From assembly GCA_964342385.1 (NCBI GenBank), contig CAYFGP010000011.1, positions 18,992-82,991 of the forward strand: DNA of 64,000 bases, given 5' to 3'. The notes under the pieces are model-generated. The model had not been told where the DNA came from. It was given only the letters and a program-made list of their open reading frames with translations, and ran no database searches. This DNA is from Oceanospirillum sp964342385. Lineage in GTDB: Bacteria; Pseudomonadota; Gammaproteobacteria; Pseudomonadales; Halomonadaceae. The position numbers and the translations under genes were made by a program. Below, in pieces: positions 17,955 to 26,618 of this stretch. Position 1 is the first letter of the stretch. Each line of letters starts with the position of its first letter.

Positions 17955-19727
17955 TTAGTCTCGCTTAAGTCGAACAGTAAAAATAGCGCCGCCGGAGTTT
18001 TGATTGGCCGCAGATAGCTCGCCATCAAAAGAGAGCATAATATTGCGCGCAATGGATAGACCCAAGCCTAAACCATGCTCCGACTTGGTGGTAAAAAACG
18101 GTTCAAAAATGGTATCAATCTGCTGCAGATCCAACCCAGGTCCGGTGTCGCTGATTGTTAACACAACATCCTGATCAGAAGCCTGGGCCGCCAGGGTCAG
18201 GCATTTCTGTTCAACTGCGTCCATCGCATCGACAGCATTGGACAACAGATTAACTAACACCTGCTCAAACTTCAGTGCATCAACCATCACCTTGGCATCA
18301 ACCAGATCCATTTGCAGTTCAACATGACGCTTTTTGATCTCTGGTCCAACAATCACTAAAGCGTTATCGATACATTGCTGCAGAGCCACTGACTGTAGGC
18401 TCTGTTCCTGCTGCTCCAGACGACTAAATTGCTTCAGCTGTGCGACAATTTTATGTACCCGATGCACCAGAGATTCGAGGGTATGCAGATTCTCTTTCGC
18501 TTGATCATACATGCCCTTATCAATCATACGACGGCTACTGACCAGATAAGTGCTCATGGCGCTTAACGGCTGATTAATCTCATGGTTAATACTGGCGGAT
18601 AGTTGCCCGATAGTCGCCAGCTTGGCCGCACGAATGAGCGCATCCTGAGCCTGTGCCAGCTCTTTAGAACGGGCTGCGACCTCTTTTTCCAGGCTATTTC
18701 GGGTGTAGAGTAACTGGTTATAACCCGCCTGGTGGCGATATAGATGCACCGTCAGCGCTAGTAAAGCCGAATAAGCCAGTGCAGCTAAAATCAGATAACT
18801 CAGTGGATAAGTCAGACCTGGCTTATCTGGTAGCAGCAATACCAAGGTTTGATCCATCAAAGGAATATTAGCCTGAGCATAGAAGTAATCTTGATGAGCC
18901 CTGTGCGGCAATGACATCCGCCAAATCTCACTGCCATACCAAGGAGACTGAAAACGTTGGTTTACTAAAAGATCCTGTTCAAGGTCCAGATAACGTCGGG
19001 ACTGAGCAATCTGCTGCCAGTTGTAACGTTCACTCTCTGCCCACTGTTTTAAGCGCCAGCTAGATTCGTTAGACATAAAGATCACGCGATCCAGACCGTA
19101 TAGGACAAAGCTTGCGCCCTGATTGCCAGACAGCAGCTCGGTATCCTGCTCAAACAGACTCACCGCCACTTTTACTGTAATCACCCCCTGGATCTGCCCA
19201 TCCAGTACTACCGGTGCAGAAAAGAAAAAGCCCCGCTCTTGAGAGCGCTGCCCCAAGGCATAATATGCATTCTCCCGTCCCTGTACCGCTTGCTGAAAAT
19301 AGGGTCGAAACGAAAAGTTACTGCCAATAAAACTTTGCGGCTGTCGATAGTTACTGGCTGCCAACACGGTGCCTTTTGGATTCATCAGATAAACATCATC
19401 AGCCCCGGCACTTTGGCTAATCTCTAACAATAGATGGTTTAAACCCTCTTGATCCGCTTTACTGGCTTCATCTTGATGATTACCGCCGACGCCTTGGCGA
19501 ATTAGATAATTGCTGGCCAATAGTCCTGGAATATTTTGAAAACGGGCTAATTTGCCATTGATATACTGACTGAGGTTATCCGCTTCCACCTGAGCCTGCT
19601 GTTGGCTGTTTTGATGAAAGTTCAGCGTTAACTGATAATGCAGCACAAACAACACTACGCTTAAGCCCATCAGATAAAGCAGTATAAAAGTCGAGACACG
19701 TTTCATTAGCCGGTATTCATTCCACAT
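17955..19727 (-). CDS. dctB: C4-dicarboxylate sensor histidine kinase DctB
   Basis: The 590-aa protein has one N-terminal membrane helix (about 12-32), a periplasmic double-PDC sensor region (about 35-305), a second helix (about 308-330), a coiled coil and a HisKA domain with H382 in INHEINQPLS. The HATPase domain has DTGPGL and GLGLGLSI. This is the DctB architecture. It should sense C4-dicarboxylates and phosphorylate DctD. The ATG at 19727 has no good ribosome-binding site; the methionine at residue 8 is an alternative. Confidence 0.9.
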   Translation of the reverse strand: MWNEYRLMKRVSTFILLYLMGLSVVLFVLHYQLTLNFHQNSQQQAQVEADNLSQYINGKLARFQNIPGLLASNYLIRQGVGGNHQDEASKADQEGLNHLLLEISQSAGADDVYLMNPKGTVLAASNYRQPQSFIGSNFSFRPYFQQAVQGRENAYYALGQRSQERGFFFSAPVVLDGQIQGVITVKVAVSLFEQDTELLSGNQGASFVLYGLDRVIFMSNESSWRLKQWAESERYNWQQIAQSRRYLDLEQDLLVNQRFQSPWYGSEIWRMSLPHRAHQDYFYAQANIPLMDQTLVLLLPDKPGLTYPLSYLILAALAYSALLALTVHLYRHQAGYNQLLYTRNSLEKEVAARSKELAQAQDALIRAAKLATIGQLSASINHEINQPLSAMSTYLVSSRRMIDKGMYDQAKENLHTLESLVHRVHKIVAQLKQFSRLEQQEQSLQSVALQQCIDNALVIVGPEIKKRHVELQMDLVDAKVMVDALKFEQVLVNLLSNAVDAMDAVEQKCLTLAAQASDQDVVLTISDTGPGLDLQQIDTIFEPFFTTKSEHGLGLGLSIARNIMLSFDGELSAANQNSGGAIFTVRLKRD

Positions 19728-19862
19728 TAGTCACTTTTACAGGGTAACTCTTACAAGGTAGCTTTTGCGGGTACGATGATAAATTAACCGACTTGAGCAA
19801 GCCCAGCCGCTTGTGTCAGGATTATCTCAACAATTCAATCAGTTAGGTATAAGGGTAGCAAA

Positions 19863-20288
19863 ATGGCTTACGACACGGATAATATTTTTGCCAAGATTCT
19901 ACGCGGGGAAGCCCCTTGCATTAAGGTTTACGAAGATGAACACACTTTGGCCTTTATGGATATTATGCCCCAGATGGACGGCCATACCCTGGTGATTCCC
20001 AAGCAAGAAGCCGAGACGCTGTATGACCTGTCTGAAACCTCGGCTCTGGCCTGCATGAAAACAGTGCAATACGTGGGTAAGGCTGTAGCCAAAGCGATGG
20101 ATTTTGAAGGCTCAACCATTTTCCAACATAACGGTAAAGCGGCAGGCCAGACAGTACCTCACTTCCACTTCCATATCTTGCCAGGACCAATTTTTGGTGC
20201 CAAAGCACTGAAAGGCCATGCGGTTGAATTTGCCGATACGGATGAGTTACAAGCCATTGCTGATAAGATTATTGCCTGCCTGGACTAA
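19863..20288 (+). CDS. HIT-family nucleotide hydrolase/transferase
   Basis: The 141-aa protein has the histidine triad HFHFHILP (H100, H102, H104) near the C-terminus and an N-terminal DNIFAKILRGEAPC block typical of bacterial HIT (Hint-like) proteins. They hydrolyse nucleoside phosphoramidates or dinucleotides such as Ap4A. AAGGG lies before the ATG. It stands alone, divergent from dctB, and ends in a 14-bp hairpin. Confidence 0.9.
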   Translation: MAYDTDNIFAKILRGEAPCIKVYEDEHTLAFMDIMPQMDGHTLVIPKQEAETLYDLSETSALACMKTVQYVGKAVAKAMDFEGSTIFQHNGKAAGQTVPHFHFHILPGPIFGAKALKGHAVEFADTDELQAIADKIIACLD

Positions 20289-20316
20289 ATTTTAATAGTT
20301 ACAAACTAGGCACGAT

Positions 20317-20348
20317 CAGGGGTTAGTTGTAGCAACAACTAACCCCTG
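20317..20348 (+). terminator. Hairpin after the HIT gene
   Basis: A perfect 14-bp stem (CAGGGGTTAGTTGT and its inverse) with an AGCA tetraloop lies 29 nt after the stop. It lacks a clean T-run but is very stable, and may serve both converging transcripts. Confidence 0.5.
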
Positions 20349-20457
20349 CCCAAAGACATCACCTCCAAACAACAGCTTACTGCACCCTCACACAGCAGTG
20401 TACAGGAGAATAATCACAAGATTACATTCCACTGTGATCTCTCAAATCAGAGCTGGG

Positions 20458-21405
20458 TCATTTGCCGGTTAATTTAAGTAACGTTTGTAAGGTCTTCATC
20501 ACTCCCTGATAGCCTCCTGTTGCAAGATACCAGCTGGGAGAATCTAAATAGAAAACCTGCTGATTTTTCCATGCCGAACTGGATGTTATTGCTAAATCAA
20601 GCTCTAACATTTCATGAATCTTTGAAGGTGCTCCCTTCACAGCATCACGATCCAAAATAACCAGCCAATCCGGCTGTGCAGCTAAGGCTTCAGTGAGTCT
20701 CTTTTGATGTAATTCTTTAGCTTCAGGTGAGCCAACTTTGGGTAAAATACCGGACGGAGTACGAGCAGCTTGCACAACACTCTCCATCCCTAACAACTCA
20801 TATAGCATACCAAAACGTTCACCTGGTGCATGGGGAATCAAGCTACCCTTAAAAGAAAATAGTACTAATCCTTTTTGCTGAGAAAAACGAACCTGATTAC
20901 TTCTAACTGCCAACTCAAGTGCCTTAATCTTTTGTTCAGCCACAACTTGGCGATCAAAAATCAGGCCAAGCAACCGCAGATTCTTACTCAAACCTTCAAC
21001 CAACGAATCGGAGCGAGAGTCCAGCTCAATTACTGGAGCCAGTTGACTCAGCGCTTCATAGGCACTTTTAGTCCTCTCACCTGTGAAGATAAGATCGGGC
21101 TTTAAAGTTTTAAGCACTGTGTAGTCAGGCTCAAAAAGATTACCAACGGAGAGATAGGATTGCATACCATAGTCAGAGAGGTGATCAGGCAACAATTCTT
21201 TGGGTAAACCAGCCACTTTAACACCCAAAGTATCCAGATTATCTAAAACGCCTAGATCAAAAACAGCAAGTTGCTGAGGTCTTTCGTGTAATGTTAACAC
21301 CTCCCTCTCAGTCGCTATGTCCAATGGATAAGCCATTGCAGGTGGAGCTAACAGCAATATCACTCCAGTTAACGCTATCACAACAGCTTCTAACCCCTTC
21401 CCCAT
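20458..21405 (-). CDS. Periplasmic siderophore/iron-complex binding protein of an ABC transporter
   Basis: The 315-aa protein has a signal peptide ending near PPAMA (residue 25) and a class III (FhuD/FatB-type) fold: VLDNLDTLGVKVAGLP, EPDYTVLKTLKPDLIF, an EALSQLAPVIELD segment, and a C-terminal YLDSPSWYLATGGYQG. It resembles catecholate (petrobactin-type) binding proteins. No permease or ATPase gene is adjacent. GGAAG precedes the ATG. A weak AT-rich imperfect palindrome (21463-21477) lies in its promoter region but is a poor Fur match. Confidence 0.82.
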   Translation of the reverse strand: MGKGLEAVVIALTGVILLLAPPAMAYPLDIATEREVLTLHERPQQLAVFDLGVLDNLDTLGVKVAGLPKELLPDHLSDYGMQSYLSVGNLFEPDYTVLKTLKPDLIFTGERTKSAYEALSQLAPVIELDSRSDSLVEGLSKNLRLLGLIFDRQVVAEQKIKALELAVRSNQVRFSQQKGLVLFSFKGSLIPHAPGERFGMLYELLGMESVVQAARTPSGILPKVGSPEAKELHQKRLTEALAAQPDWLVILDRDAVKGAPSKIHEMLELDLAITSSSAWKNQQVFYLDSPSWYLATGGYQGVMKTLQTLLKLTGK

Positions 21406-21568
21406 GACTTCTTCCTCAAAGATGACCCTCTGACATAGGACTAATCAATCCGTACCAGAAAAATGTAAACGATACATATTCTCACCTAATACAGAAAGAT
21501 GATTTACAAACCATACGCTTCTGACGAGCTTTTATGGAACACTGTTGTTTCATAAAGAATTTCGGCCT

Positions 21569-21598
21569 AAGATATGAAACAACAACGTTTCATATCTT
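21569..21598. promoter_or_regulatory. TetR-type operator palindrome
   Basis: A perfect inverted repeat with 12-bp arms (AAGATATGAAAC and GTTTCATATCTT) and a 6-nt spacer lies 28 bp before the TetR start codon. A further inverted copy of ATGAAACAACA occurs as TGTTGTTTCAT at 21543-21553. The position in the divergent gap fits autoregulation and possible control of the binding-protein gene. Confidence 0.7.
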
Positions 21599-21625
21599 CT
21601 TGTAGAACTTCATTGGAGAGCCAGA

Positions 21626-22195
21626 ATGTCACCGCCACTTGATGCTCGCGCTAAACGATCGCAACAATCATTACTCAGAGCAGGATTAGAGTTACTGAAT
21701 ACCAATGGCGAAGCCTCTCTAAGTGATATCGCCAACCACGCCGGTGTGGGTAGAACCACTTTATATCGACAGTATGAGACCCGGGAAAAACTGATTTCTG
21801 CCATCGCCATCTATTGCCTCGAAACTATAGAAGAGGCATCCGCACCGATTGAAAATCAAGCCAAGTCTGCGATGGAGGCTATACGACTACTGTTTGAACA
21901 ACTGATGCCGCTCACTCAGGAACTTCAATTCCTGCTGAATCTTGAGCAACTGGTGGAAAACGACCCTGAGGTTACAGCGATCAATAAAAAGCAGAAACAA
22001 GAAATGATTGAGCTACTGGAATATGGCAAAACTCATGGGGAATTCAATTCATCCTTGCCAAATACTTGGCTACTGAATTTGATTGAAAGTCTTTTTTATA
22101 TCGGCTGGTTACAACAGAAGAATGAGAGTGCATCAGCGCAGGAAGCCGCAAAGCTGGCCTTTATTTCTTTCAGCAACGGCGTTTCCTCTCATTGA
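21626..22195 (+). CDS. TetR/AcrR-family transcriptional regulator
   Basis: The 189-aa protein has the N-terminal TetR HTH (about 10-56: ASLSDIANHAGVGRTTLYRQ) and a helical ligand-binding domain ending in LIESLFYIGWLQQ. GGAGAG lies before the ATG. It is divergent from the siderophore-binding gene and 42 nt upstream of a membrane gene, probably in one operon with it. It should bind the palindrome just upstream. The ligand is unknown. Confidence 0.88.
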   Translation: MSPPLDARAKRSQQSLLRAGLELLNTNGEASLSDIANHAGVGRTTLYRQYETREKLISAIAIYCLETIEEASAPIENQAKSAMEAIRLLFEQLMPLTQELQFLLNLEQLVENDPEVTAINKKQKQEMIELLEYGKTHGEFNSSLPNTWLLNLIESLFYIGWLQQKNESASAQEAAKLAFISFSNGVSSH

Positions 22196-22237
22196 TCCGC
22201 ACTGAGATTTTGGCCCCTTAGCCATAAGGCATTTCCA

Positions 22238-23158
22238 ATGCGTGTATTACAAGCAAGATCAGATCGTTTCCAATGGCAAGAAGGTGGACTACTGAGAAAA
22301 ATCGCCAGCCATTATCAGGCTAAAATAGCCATCACCTGGATATTGCTACTGGGTGAGTGTCTAGCCAATCTGATGTTTCCATTAGCAATTGGATTCAGTG
22401 TCGACTCTCTACTGGAAAATAGCAATACAGGTATCTGGACACTGGGAAGTTTATGCCTCGTTATGCTGCTATTGGCGGCAGGTCGACGTTTTTACGATAC
22501 GCGGGTTTACTCCTCGATGTATCACGATCTGGCAACCTCATTGGTAGAACGAAAGCGAAAAAACGGAGCATCAACAACCAAGTTGACCGCACAAGTTAAT
22601 CTCCTGCGGGAAATTGTCGAATTCTTTGAAAACTCTCTGCCCGAGCTTATTGGTGCACTGGTAACTTTTATTGGCGTTATGATTGTGCTCAGCACCATAG
22701 ATCATTGGGTTACTGCCGGCTGCCTGATAGGTTCGCTACTAGTTTTCGCTATCTATGCCTTCAGTGAGAAACGGATTTTTCATTACAATAAGCAGCAAAA
22801 TGATGAGCTGGAAAAACAGGTGGATGTGCTGAAAGAAAACCGCCGTCGACAGGTTCATACTCATTTTGGCCGTATCGTAAAGTGGAATATCAAGTTGTCC
22901 GATCTGGAAACGCTTAATTTCTCTGGTGTATGGATCGTGATGGCTCTGCTATTGGTTTTTTCTGTCGTCTTTATTGTCGGTAACGAATCCGTCAGTTATG
23001 GTCAGAAAATAACCTCAATTATGTACGTTTTTGACTATATACAAGTAGTTATGAGCTTCCCTCTGTTCTATCAGGAAGCCATTCGTCTCAAAGAAATCAC
23101 CGGGCGACTTTCTGAAACTGACGACCACAGTGTTTGTCAAAATAGTTCGCCATCATAG
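22238..23158 (+). CDS. ABC-type six-transmembrane domain protein without ATPase domain
   Basis: The 306-aa protein has hydrophobic segments near residues 33-58, 68-84, 133-155, 160-175, 230-250 and 265-285. Long hydrophilic loops between them resemble an ABC exporter transmembrane domain. There is no nucleotide-binding domain in this frame and none in the next 500 bp. It matches the stand-alone ABC six-TM family. It follows the TetR gene and may be its main target. The function is unknown; a partner ATPase elsewhere or a non-transport role are both possible. Confidence 0.7.
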   Translation: MRVLQARSDRFQWQEGGLLRKIASHYQAKIAITWILLLGECLANLMFPLAIGFSVDSLLENSNTGIWTLGSLCLVMLLLAAGRRFYDTRVYSSMYHDLATSLVERKRKNGASTTKLTAQVNLLREIVEFFENSLPELIGALVTFIGVMIVLSTIDHWVTAGCLIGSLLVFAIYAFSEKRIFHYNKQQNDELEKQVDVLKENRRRQVHTHFGRIVKWNIKLSDLETLNFSGVWIVMALLLVFSVVFIVGNESVSYGQKITSIMYVFDYIQVVMSFPLFYQEAIRLKEITGRLSETDDHSVCQNSSPS

Positions 23159-23244
23159 AACAAAAATAAGCCAGCTTGAGATAGATGCGGTCTGATCACT
23201 GTCAGATAAGGAATATAACTCATAATCGTTCTACAACAACGGGA

Positions 23245-23460
23245 TTACTTCCAACCCTGAAGCCACTTTTCATTATTCTTGAGCTCGCTCCAATCAATCG
23301 GGTACTCATTTTTCGAGATAACCGCTTCTATTGTGCACGAGAGTACAGTGCCATCTTCTTCAAACTCGATTTCAGATACCAGGAAGTGCTTCTCTCGATT
23401 TAGCGGTTTTACAGCAGTCCATTTGCTGTTGTGTAGCTTGGCTGGATTAATTCTGTTCAT
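23245..23460 (-). CDS. Small Trp-rich protein (TIGR02450-type)
   Basis: The 71-aa protein begins with NPAKLHNSKWTAVKPLNREK and continues with HFLVSEIEFEEDG, the conserved pattern of a small tryptophan-rich family of unknown function common in marine gammaproteobacteria. Four tryptophans occur in 71 residues. GAGAGGG lies just before the ATG, so the start is firm. It is monocistronic. Confidence 0.8.
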   Translation of the reverse strand: MNRINPAKLHNSKWTAVKPLNREKHFLVSEIEFEEDGTVLSCTIEAVISKNEYPIDWSELKNNEKWLQGWK

Positions 23461-23585
23461 AACACCCTCTCAGCAGCGGAGTTTGTAAAAGTATGCTTAA
23501 AGATCGCTGTTCTCTTTACGAGGGTTATTGCTGTTAAGTTCAAGTATTCTCAGCATTTTTACAATCACCAACACCATACAGAAAA

Positions 23586-23623
23586 GCCCTTTTACCACAG
23601 CAGCATTGCTGAGATAAAAGGGC
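23586..23623 (-). terminator. Intrinsic terminator of the agmatine-deiminase-like gene
   Basis: On the minus strand a 9-bp stem (GCCCTTTTA / TAAAAGGGC) encloses a second stem (CAGCA / TGCTG) and is followed by TTTTC. It lies about 70 nt after the stop. Confidence 0.65.
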
Positions 23624-23694
23624 CTGGGTTGCTAAGACTCACCGACTCATGGCAATAACGTATCAATTTTTTGGGCACTGCCCCCACTAACTTA

Positions 23695-25062
23695 CTACAT
23701 CAAAGGCTGATCATTAGTCACACAGTGAATACCACCACCTGCTTCAGAGATACTAGCAATATCAATCAAGTGGACATCTCGGTTCGGGAAGAAGGATTCA
23801 AGCAGTTCTTGAAGCTCTTCATTGTAGTACTCATCTTCATCGGCTGCGGCAACAACAAAGCCATTACCAACCAACCAATTAACATCACCATCGTAACGCA
23901 GCACCGTTAATCCCGCGGCTTGAGCATCAGCTACCAGACGATCATCGGTATTACTGTCGTTAAGTACCGTCACAACCAGAGTATCTTGGTTGATAAACCT
24001 TGCCGTACCATCAATATGACCAGTCGTACCCTCACCTGGATAATGGCCATAAGACCAGATGATTGTGTGTACACCCAGTTTTTCTTTTAAAAGCTCTTCA
24101 TGTTCTTCTTTACTCATACCTGGGTTGCGATCATCCTGGCAATCCCAACCGATCACCAAAATACCGTTACCGTTCACTTCAACATTACCTTTCTCCAGTA
24201 CGTAACCAGAAAAATCTTCAACTTCCATATTCAGCTGTTCAGCGACATATTCAGGCACCTGATCATCATTGGCATAACCTACATCAGAACCAAAATTGCC
24301 CCCCCAGGCATCAAAGCGCCAGTCTTGAATCCAGGTCATTTCACCGTCTGTGACGTAGATAGGGCCGTTATCACGCATCCAGGCATTATCAATGGCAACC
24401 ACATGCCAGTGAAGATTTTCATCCGTGACGCCAAGTCGGCCCATTAACGCCTGAGCTTGGCTTTTTTCTGTCTCACTACGCACCAGCATATGTACCGGCT
24501 GGTACTCTTGTATAACAGAAATGATTCTGGCAAATGCAGGACGCATTGACGCTTCCCACTGATCCGGGTATTGCATCCAAACAGCTGACTGCAGCTCCCA
24601 TTCAGCAGGCACACGAATATTACTGACTGGCGTTACAGCAGTTTCCGACAACTCATCTGTAATAGTAGAAGTATCGGTTTCAGAAGAATCCGTATCTGGT
24701 AAGGACTCAGTATCCGTTGAAGATTCTGCACTTGTTGAAGCGGTGCTATCTGTTATTGGCGCTGTAGGAGTTGAGGATTCTGTACTGGTTGTACTATCGG
24801 TGTCTGTTATAGACACAGCTACAGTTGAAGATTCTGTGCTTGTCGAGCTAGCGCTGTCTGTTACCGGCACCGCTGAAGACTCTGTACTTGTCGAGCTAGC
24901 AGAATCTGTTACAGCAACAGTTTCTGTTGTTGATTCCGTACTTGCTGAAGGCTCCGCAGCAGTAGGTGACTCTGCTGTCGATTTGTCTGAAGAACAGGCA
25001 GCTAAGCCAACGGAAGCACACAAAATTGCGATATTAAGTCGCTTGCGAGAAGAACTAAACAT
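23695..25062 (-). CDS. Lipoprotein of the agmatine deiminase / peptidyl-arginine deiminase family
   Basis: The 455-aa protein starts with a lipoprotein signal whose lipobox LAAC gives C23 as the lipidation site. A Ser/Thr/Asp/Glu-rich linker follows (about 26-145), then a PAD_porph-type guanidine-hydrolysing domain. Its catalytic residues are visible: D225 and D231 in IDNAWMRDNGPIY, H349 and D351 in GHIDGTARF, and nucleophile C447 in GGIHCVTNDQP. Agmatine deiminases are normally cytoplasmic and make N-carbamoylputrescine. This one should be tethered to a membrane on the periplasmic side or outside, so its substrate could be agmatine, free arginine-like compounds or peptidyl-arginine. AAAGGA precedes the ATG. 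It is a single gene with its own terminator. Confidence 0.85.
   Translation of the reverse strand: MFSSSRKRLNIAILCASVGLAACSSDKSTAESPTAAEPSASTESTTETVAVTDSASSTSTESSAVPVTDSASSTSTESSTVAVSITDTDSTTSTESSTPTAPITDSTASTSAESSTDTESLPDTDSSETDTSTITDELSETAVTPVSNIRVPAEWELQSAVWMQYPDQWEASMRPAFARIISVIQEYQPVHMLVRSETEKSQAQALMGRLGVTDENLHWHVVAIDNAWMRDNGPIYVTDGEMTWIQDWRFDAWGGNFGSDVGYANDDQVPEYVAEQLNMEVEDFSGYVLEKGNVEVNGNGILVIGWDCQDDRNPGMSKEEHEELLKEKLGVHTIIWSYGHYPGEGTTGHIDGTARFINQDTLVVTVLNDSNTDDRLVADAQAAGLTVLRYDGDVNWLVGNGFVVAAADEDEYYNEELQELLESFFPNRDVHLIDIASISEAGGGIHCVTNDQPLM
24709..24912 (-). repeat. Minisatellite coding for a Ser/Thr-rich linker
   Basis: About four imperfect repeats of 48-57 bp encode units of the form (V/I)TDS-x-(S/T)-STSTESS in the deiminase linker (residues about 51-118). 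The units keep the reading frame, so copy number could vary without breaking the gene. Confidence 0.65.
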
Positions 25063-25304
25063 AAGCCTTTCCTTTCTTTAACACCAAGTTGATAGGCCTA
25101 GTGTAAAAAAGGTTAGGTAACAGGAAAGTAACAAACTAAGTGCTCCTATCGCTCAACTGTAAAGCATCAGCCAGCCACTTCATCTATAAACAACTGATCT
25201 TAAAAGAAATATCAACTCTAAAGCCCTTGTCCTACTCTTCTACACTTAAAAACTGAGTTCGTATCCACGCTCAACTTTAGTCGCACGTAAAAAATTTAAA
25301 TTTC

Positions 25305-25325
25305 CCTTTACGTTAACGTCAACTT
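25305..25325. promoter_or_regulatory. LiuR-like operator upstream of liuA
   Basis: The core CTTTACGTTAACGTCAA is a near palindrome around GTTAAC, of the kind described for the MerR-family leucine-catabolism regulator LiuR. The same 21 bases occur without change at 36973-36993. It lies 87 bp before liuA. The regulator gene itself is not in the window. Confidence 0.65.
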
Positions 25326-25411
25326 GAATTAAATTTACCTACAACTTGATACGCTGCTCACTTAATGCAAAGCAGTGAAGCAAACAATAATGAGCAATTG
25401 TGAGGCCTACC

Positions 25412-26581
25412 ATGAAGTCCATTTACAAAGAGTTCAATTTTGACCTCGGCGAAACTTATGACATGCTGCGCGAGCAGGTGAATCGTTTTGCTGCCGAAGA
25501 GATCGCTCCACGTGCTGAGCAGATTGATGCAGACAATGAGTTTCCTAATGAGCTGTGGCGCAAATTTGGTGATATGGGCCTGTTAGGTATCACGGTTCCT
25601 GAAGAGTTTGGCGGTTCCGACATGGGTTATCTGGCCCACGTAATCGCGATGGAAGAGATCTCCCGTGCTTCTGCTTCAGTAGGTCTGTCTTACGGTGCAC
25701 ACTCCAACCTGTGTGTTAACCAGATCAAACTGAACGGTAACCAGGCGCAGAAAGAGAAGTATCTGCCTAAGCTGGTTTCCGGTGAGCATATTGGTGCACT
25801 GGCGATGTCTGAGCCAGGTGCCGGTTCTGACGTAGTAAGCATGAAGCTGCGTGCTGACAAAAAAGGTGACCGTTACATTCTGAACGGTAACAAGATGTGG
25901 ATCACCAATGGTCCAGATGCAAATACCTATGTGATCTACGCAAAAACTGATACTTCTGCGGGCTCTAAAGGTATTACCGCCTTTATCGTTGAGCGTGATT
26001 TCCCAGGCTTTAGCCGTCACCAGAAGCTGGACAAGCTGGGTATGCGCGGTTCTAACACCTGTGAGCTGGTATTCGAAGATTGTGAAGTACCGGAAGAGAA
26101 CGTACTGGGCGAAGTCGGTAAAGGTGTTCGCGTTCTGATGAGCGGTCTGGACTACGAGCGTACCGTACTGACCGGTGGCCCGACCGGTATTATGCAGGCA
26201 GCGATGGATATCGTGATTCCTTATATGCACGACCGTCAGCAATTTGGTCAGTCTATCGGTGAGTTCCAGCTGGTTCAGGGTAAAGTGGCGGATATGTACA
26301 CCACTATGAACGCTTGTAAGTCTTACCTGTACGCGGTGGCTAAAGCTTGTGACCGTGGTGAGACCAGCCGTAAAGATGCTGCAGGTGTGATTCTGTACTG
26401 TGCAGAGAAAGCAACTCAGGTGGCTCTGGATTCTATCCAGCTGCTGGGTGGTAACGGTTACATCAACGAATTCCCAACGGGTCGTCTGCTGCGTGACGCC
26501 AAGCTGTATGAGATTGGCGCAGGTACTTCCGAAGTACGTCGTATGCTGATTGGCCGCGAGATCTTCGCTGAGTCCAAATAA
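25412..26581 (+). CDS. liuA: Isovaleryl-CoA dehydrogenase
   Basis: The 389-aa acyl-CoA dehydrogenase oxidises isovaleryl-CoA to 3-methylcrotonyl-CoA, passing electrons to ETF. The FAD/substrate motifs GALAMSEPGAGSDV and KMWITNGPDA are present. The catalytic glutamate E249 sits in LDYERTVLTGGPTG, the position used by isovaleryl-CoA dehydrogenases rather than by short-chain enzymes. I chose the ATG at 25412 because GAGG lies 7-8 nt upstream; an earlier in-frame GTG overlaps that site. It is the first gene of the liu operon and is followed by a terminator, so its level may exceed that of the genes after it. Confidence 0.94.
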   Translation: MKSIYKEFNFDLGETYDMLREQVNRFAAEEIAPRAEQIDADNEFPNELWRKFGDMGLLGITVPEEFGGSDMGYLAHVIAMEEISRASASVGLSYGAHSNLCVNQIKLNGNQAQKEKYLPKLVSGEHIGALAMSEPGAGSDVVSMKLRADKKGDRYILNGNKMWITNGPDANTYVIYAKTDTSAGSKGITAFIVERDFPGFSRHQKLDKLGMRGSNTCELVFEDCEVPEENVLGEVGKGVRVLMSGLDYERTVLTGGPTGIMQAAMDIVIPYMHDRQQFGQSIGEFQLVQGKVADMYTTMNACKSYLYAVAKACDRGETSRKDAAGVILYCAEKATQVALDSIQLLGGNGYINEFPTGRLLRDAKLYEIGAGTSEVRRMLIGREIFAESK

Positions 26582-26589
26582 GAAATTCC

Positions 26590-26618
26590 AAGGGAGTCTG
26601 CAACAGGCTCCCTTTTGT
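26590..26618 (+). terminator. Intrinsic terminator after liuA
   Basis: An 11-bp stem with arms AAGGGAGTCTG and CAGGCTCCCTT (one G-U pair) and a CAA loop ends in TTTTGTT, 9 nt after the liuA stop. It probably reduces rather than abolishes transcription into liuB. Confidence 0.75.

Noticed and set aside
21463..21477. ATGTA / TACAT dyad as a Fur box for the siderophore-binding protein
   Set aside because: The arms are only 5 bp with a 5-bp spacer and do not follow the Fur consensus; the fecI palindrome shows what a good match looks like in this genome.
24709..24912. Serine-rich repeat DNA considered as a CRISPR or satellite array
   Set aside because: The units are imperfect, lack unique spacers and keep the reading frame of the lipoprotein, so they are coding minisatellite repeats.
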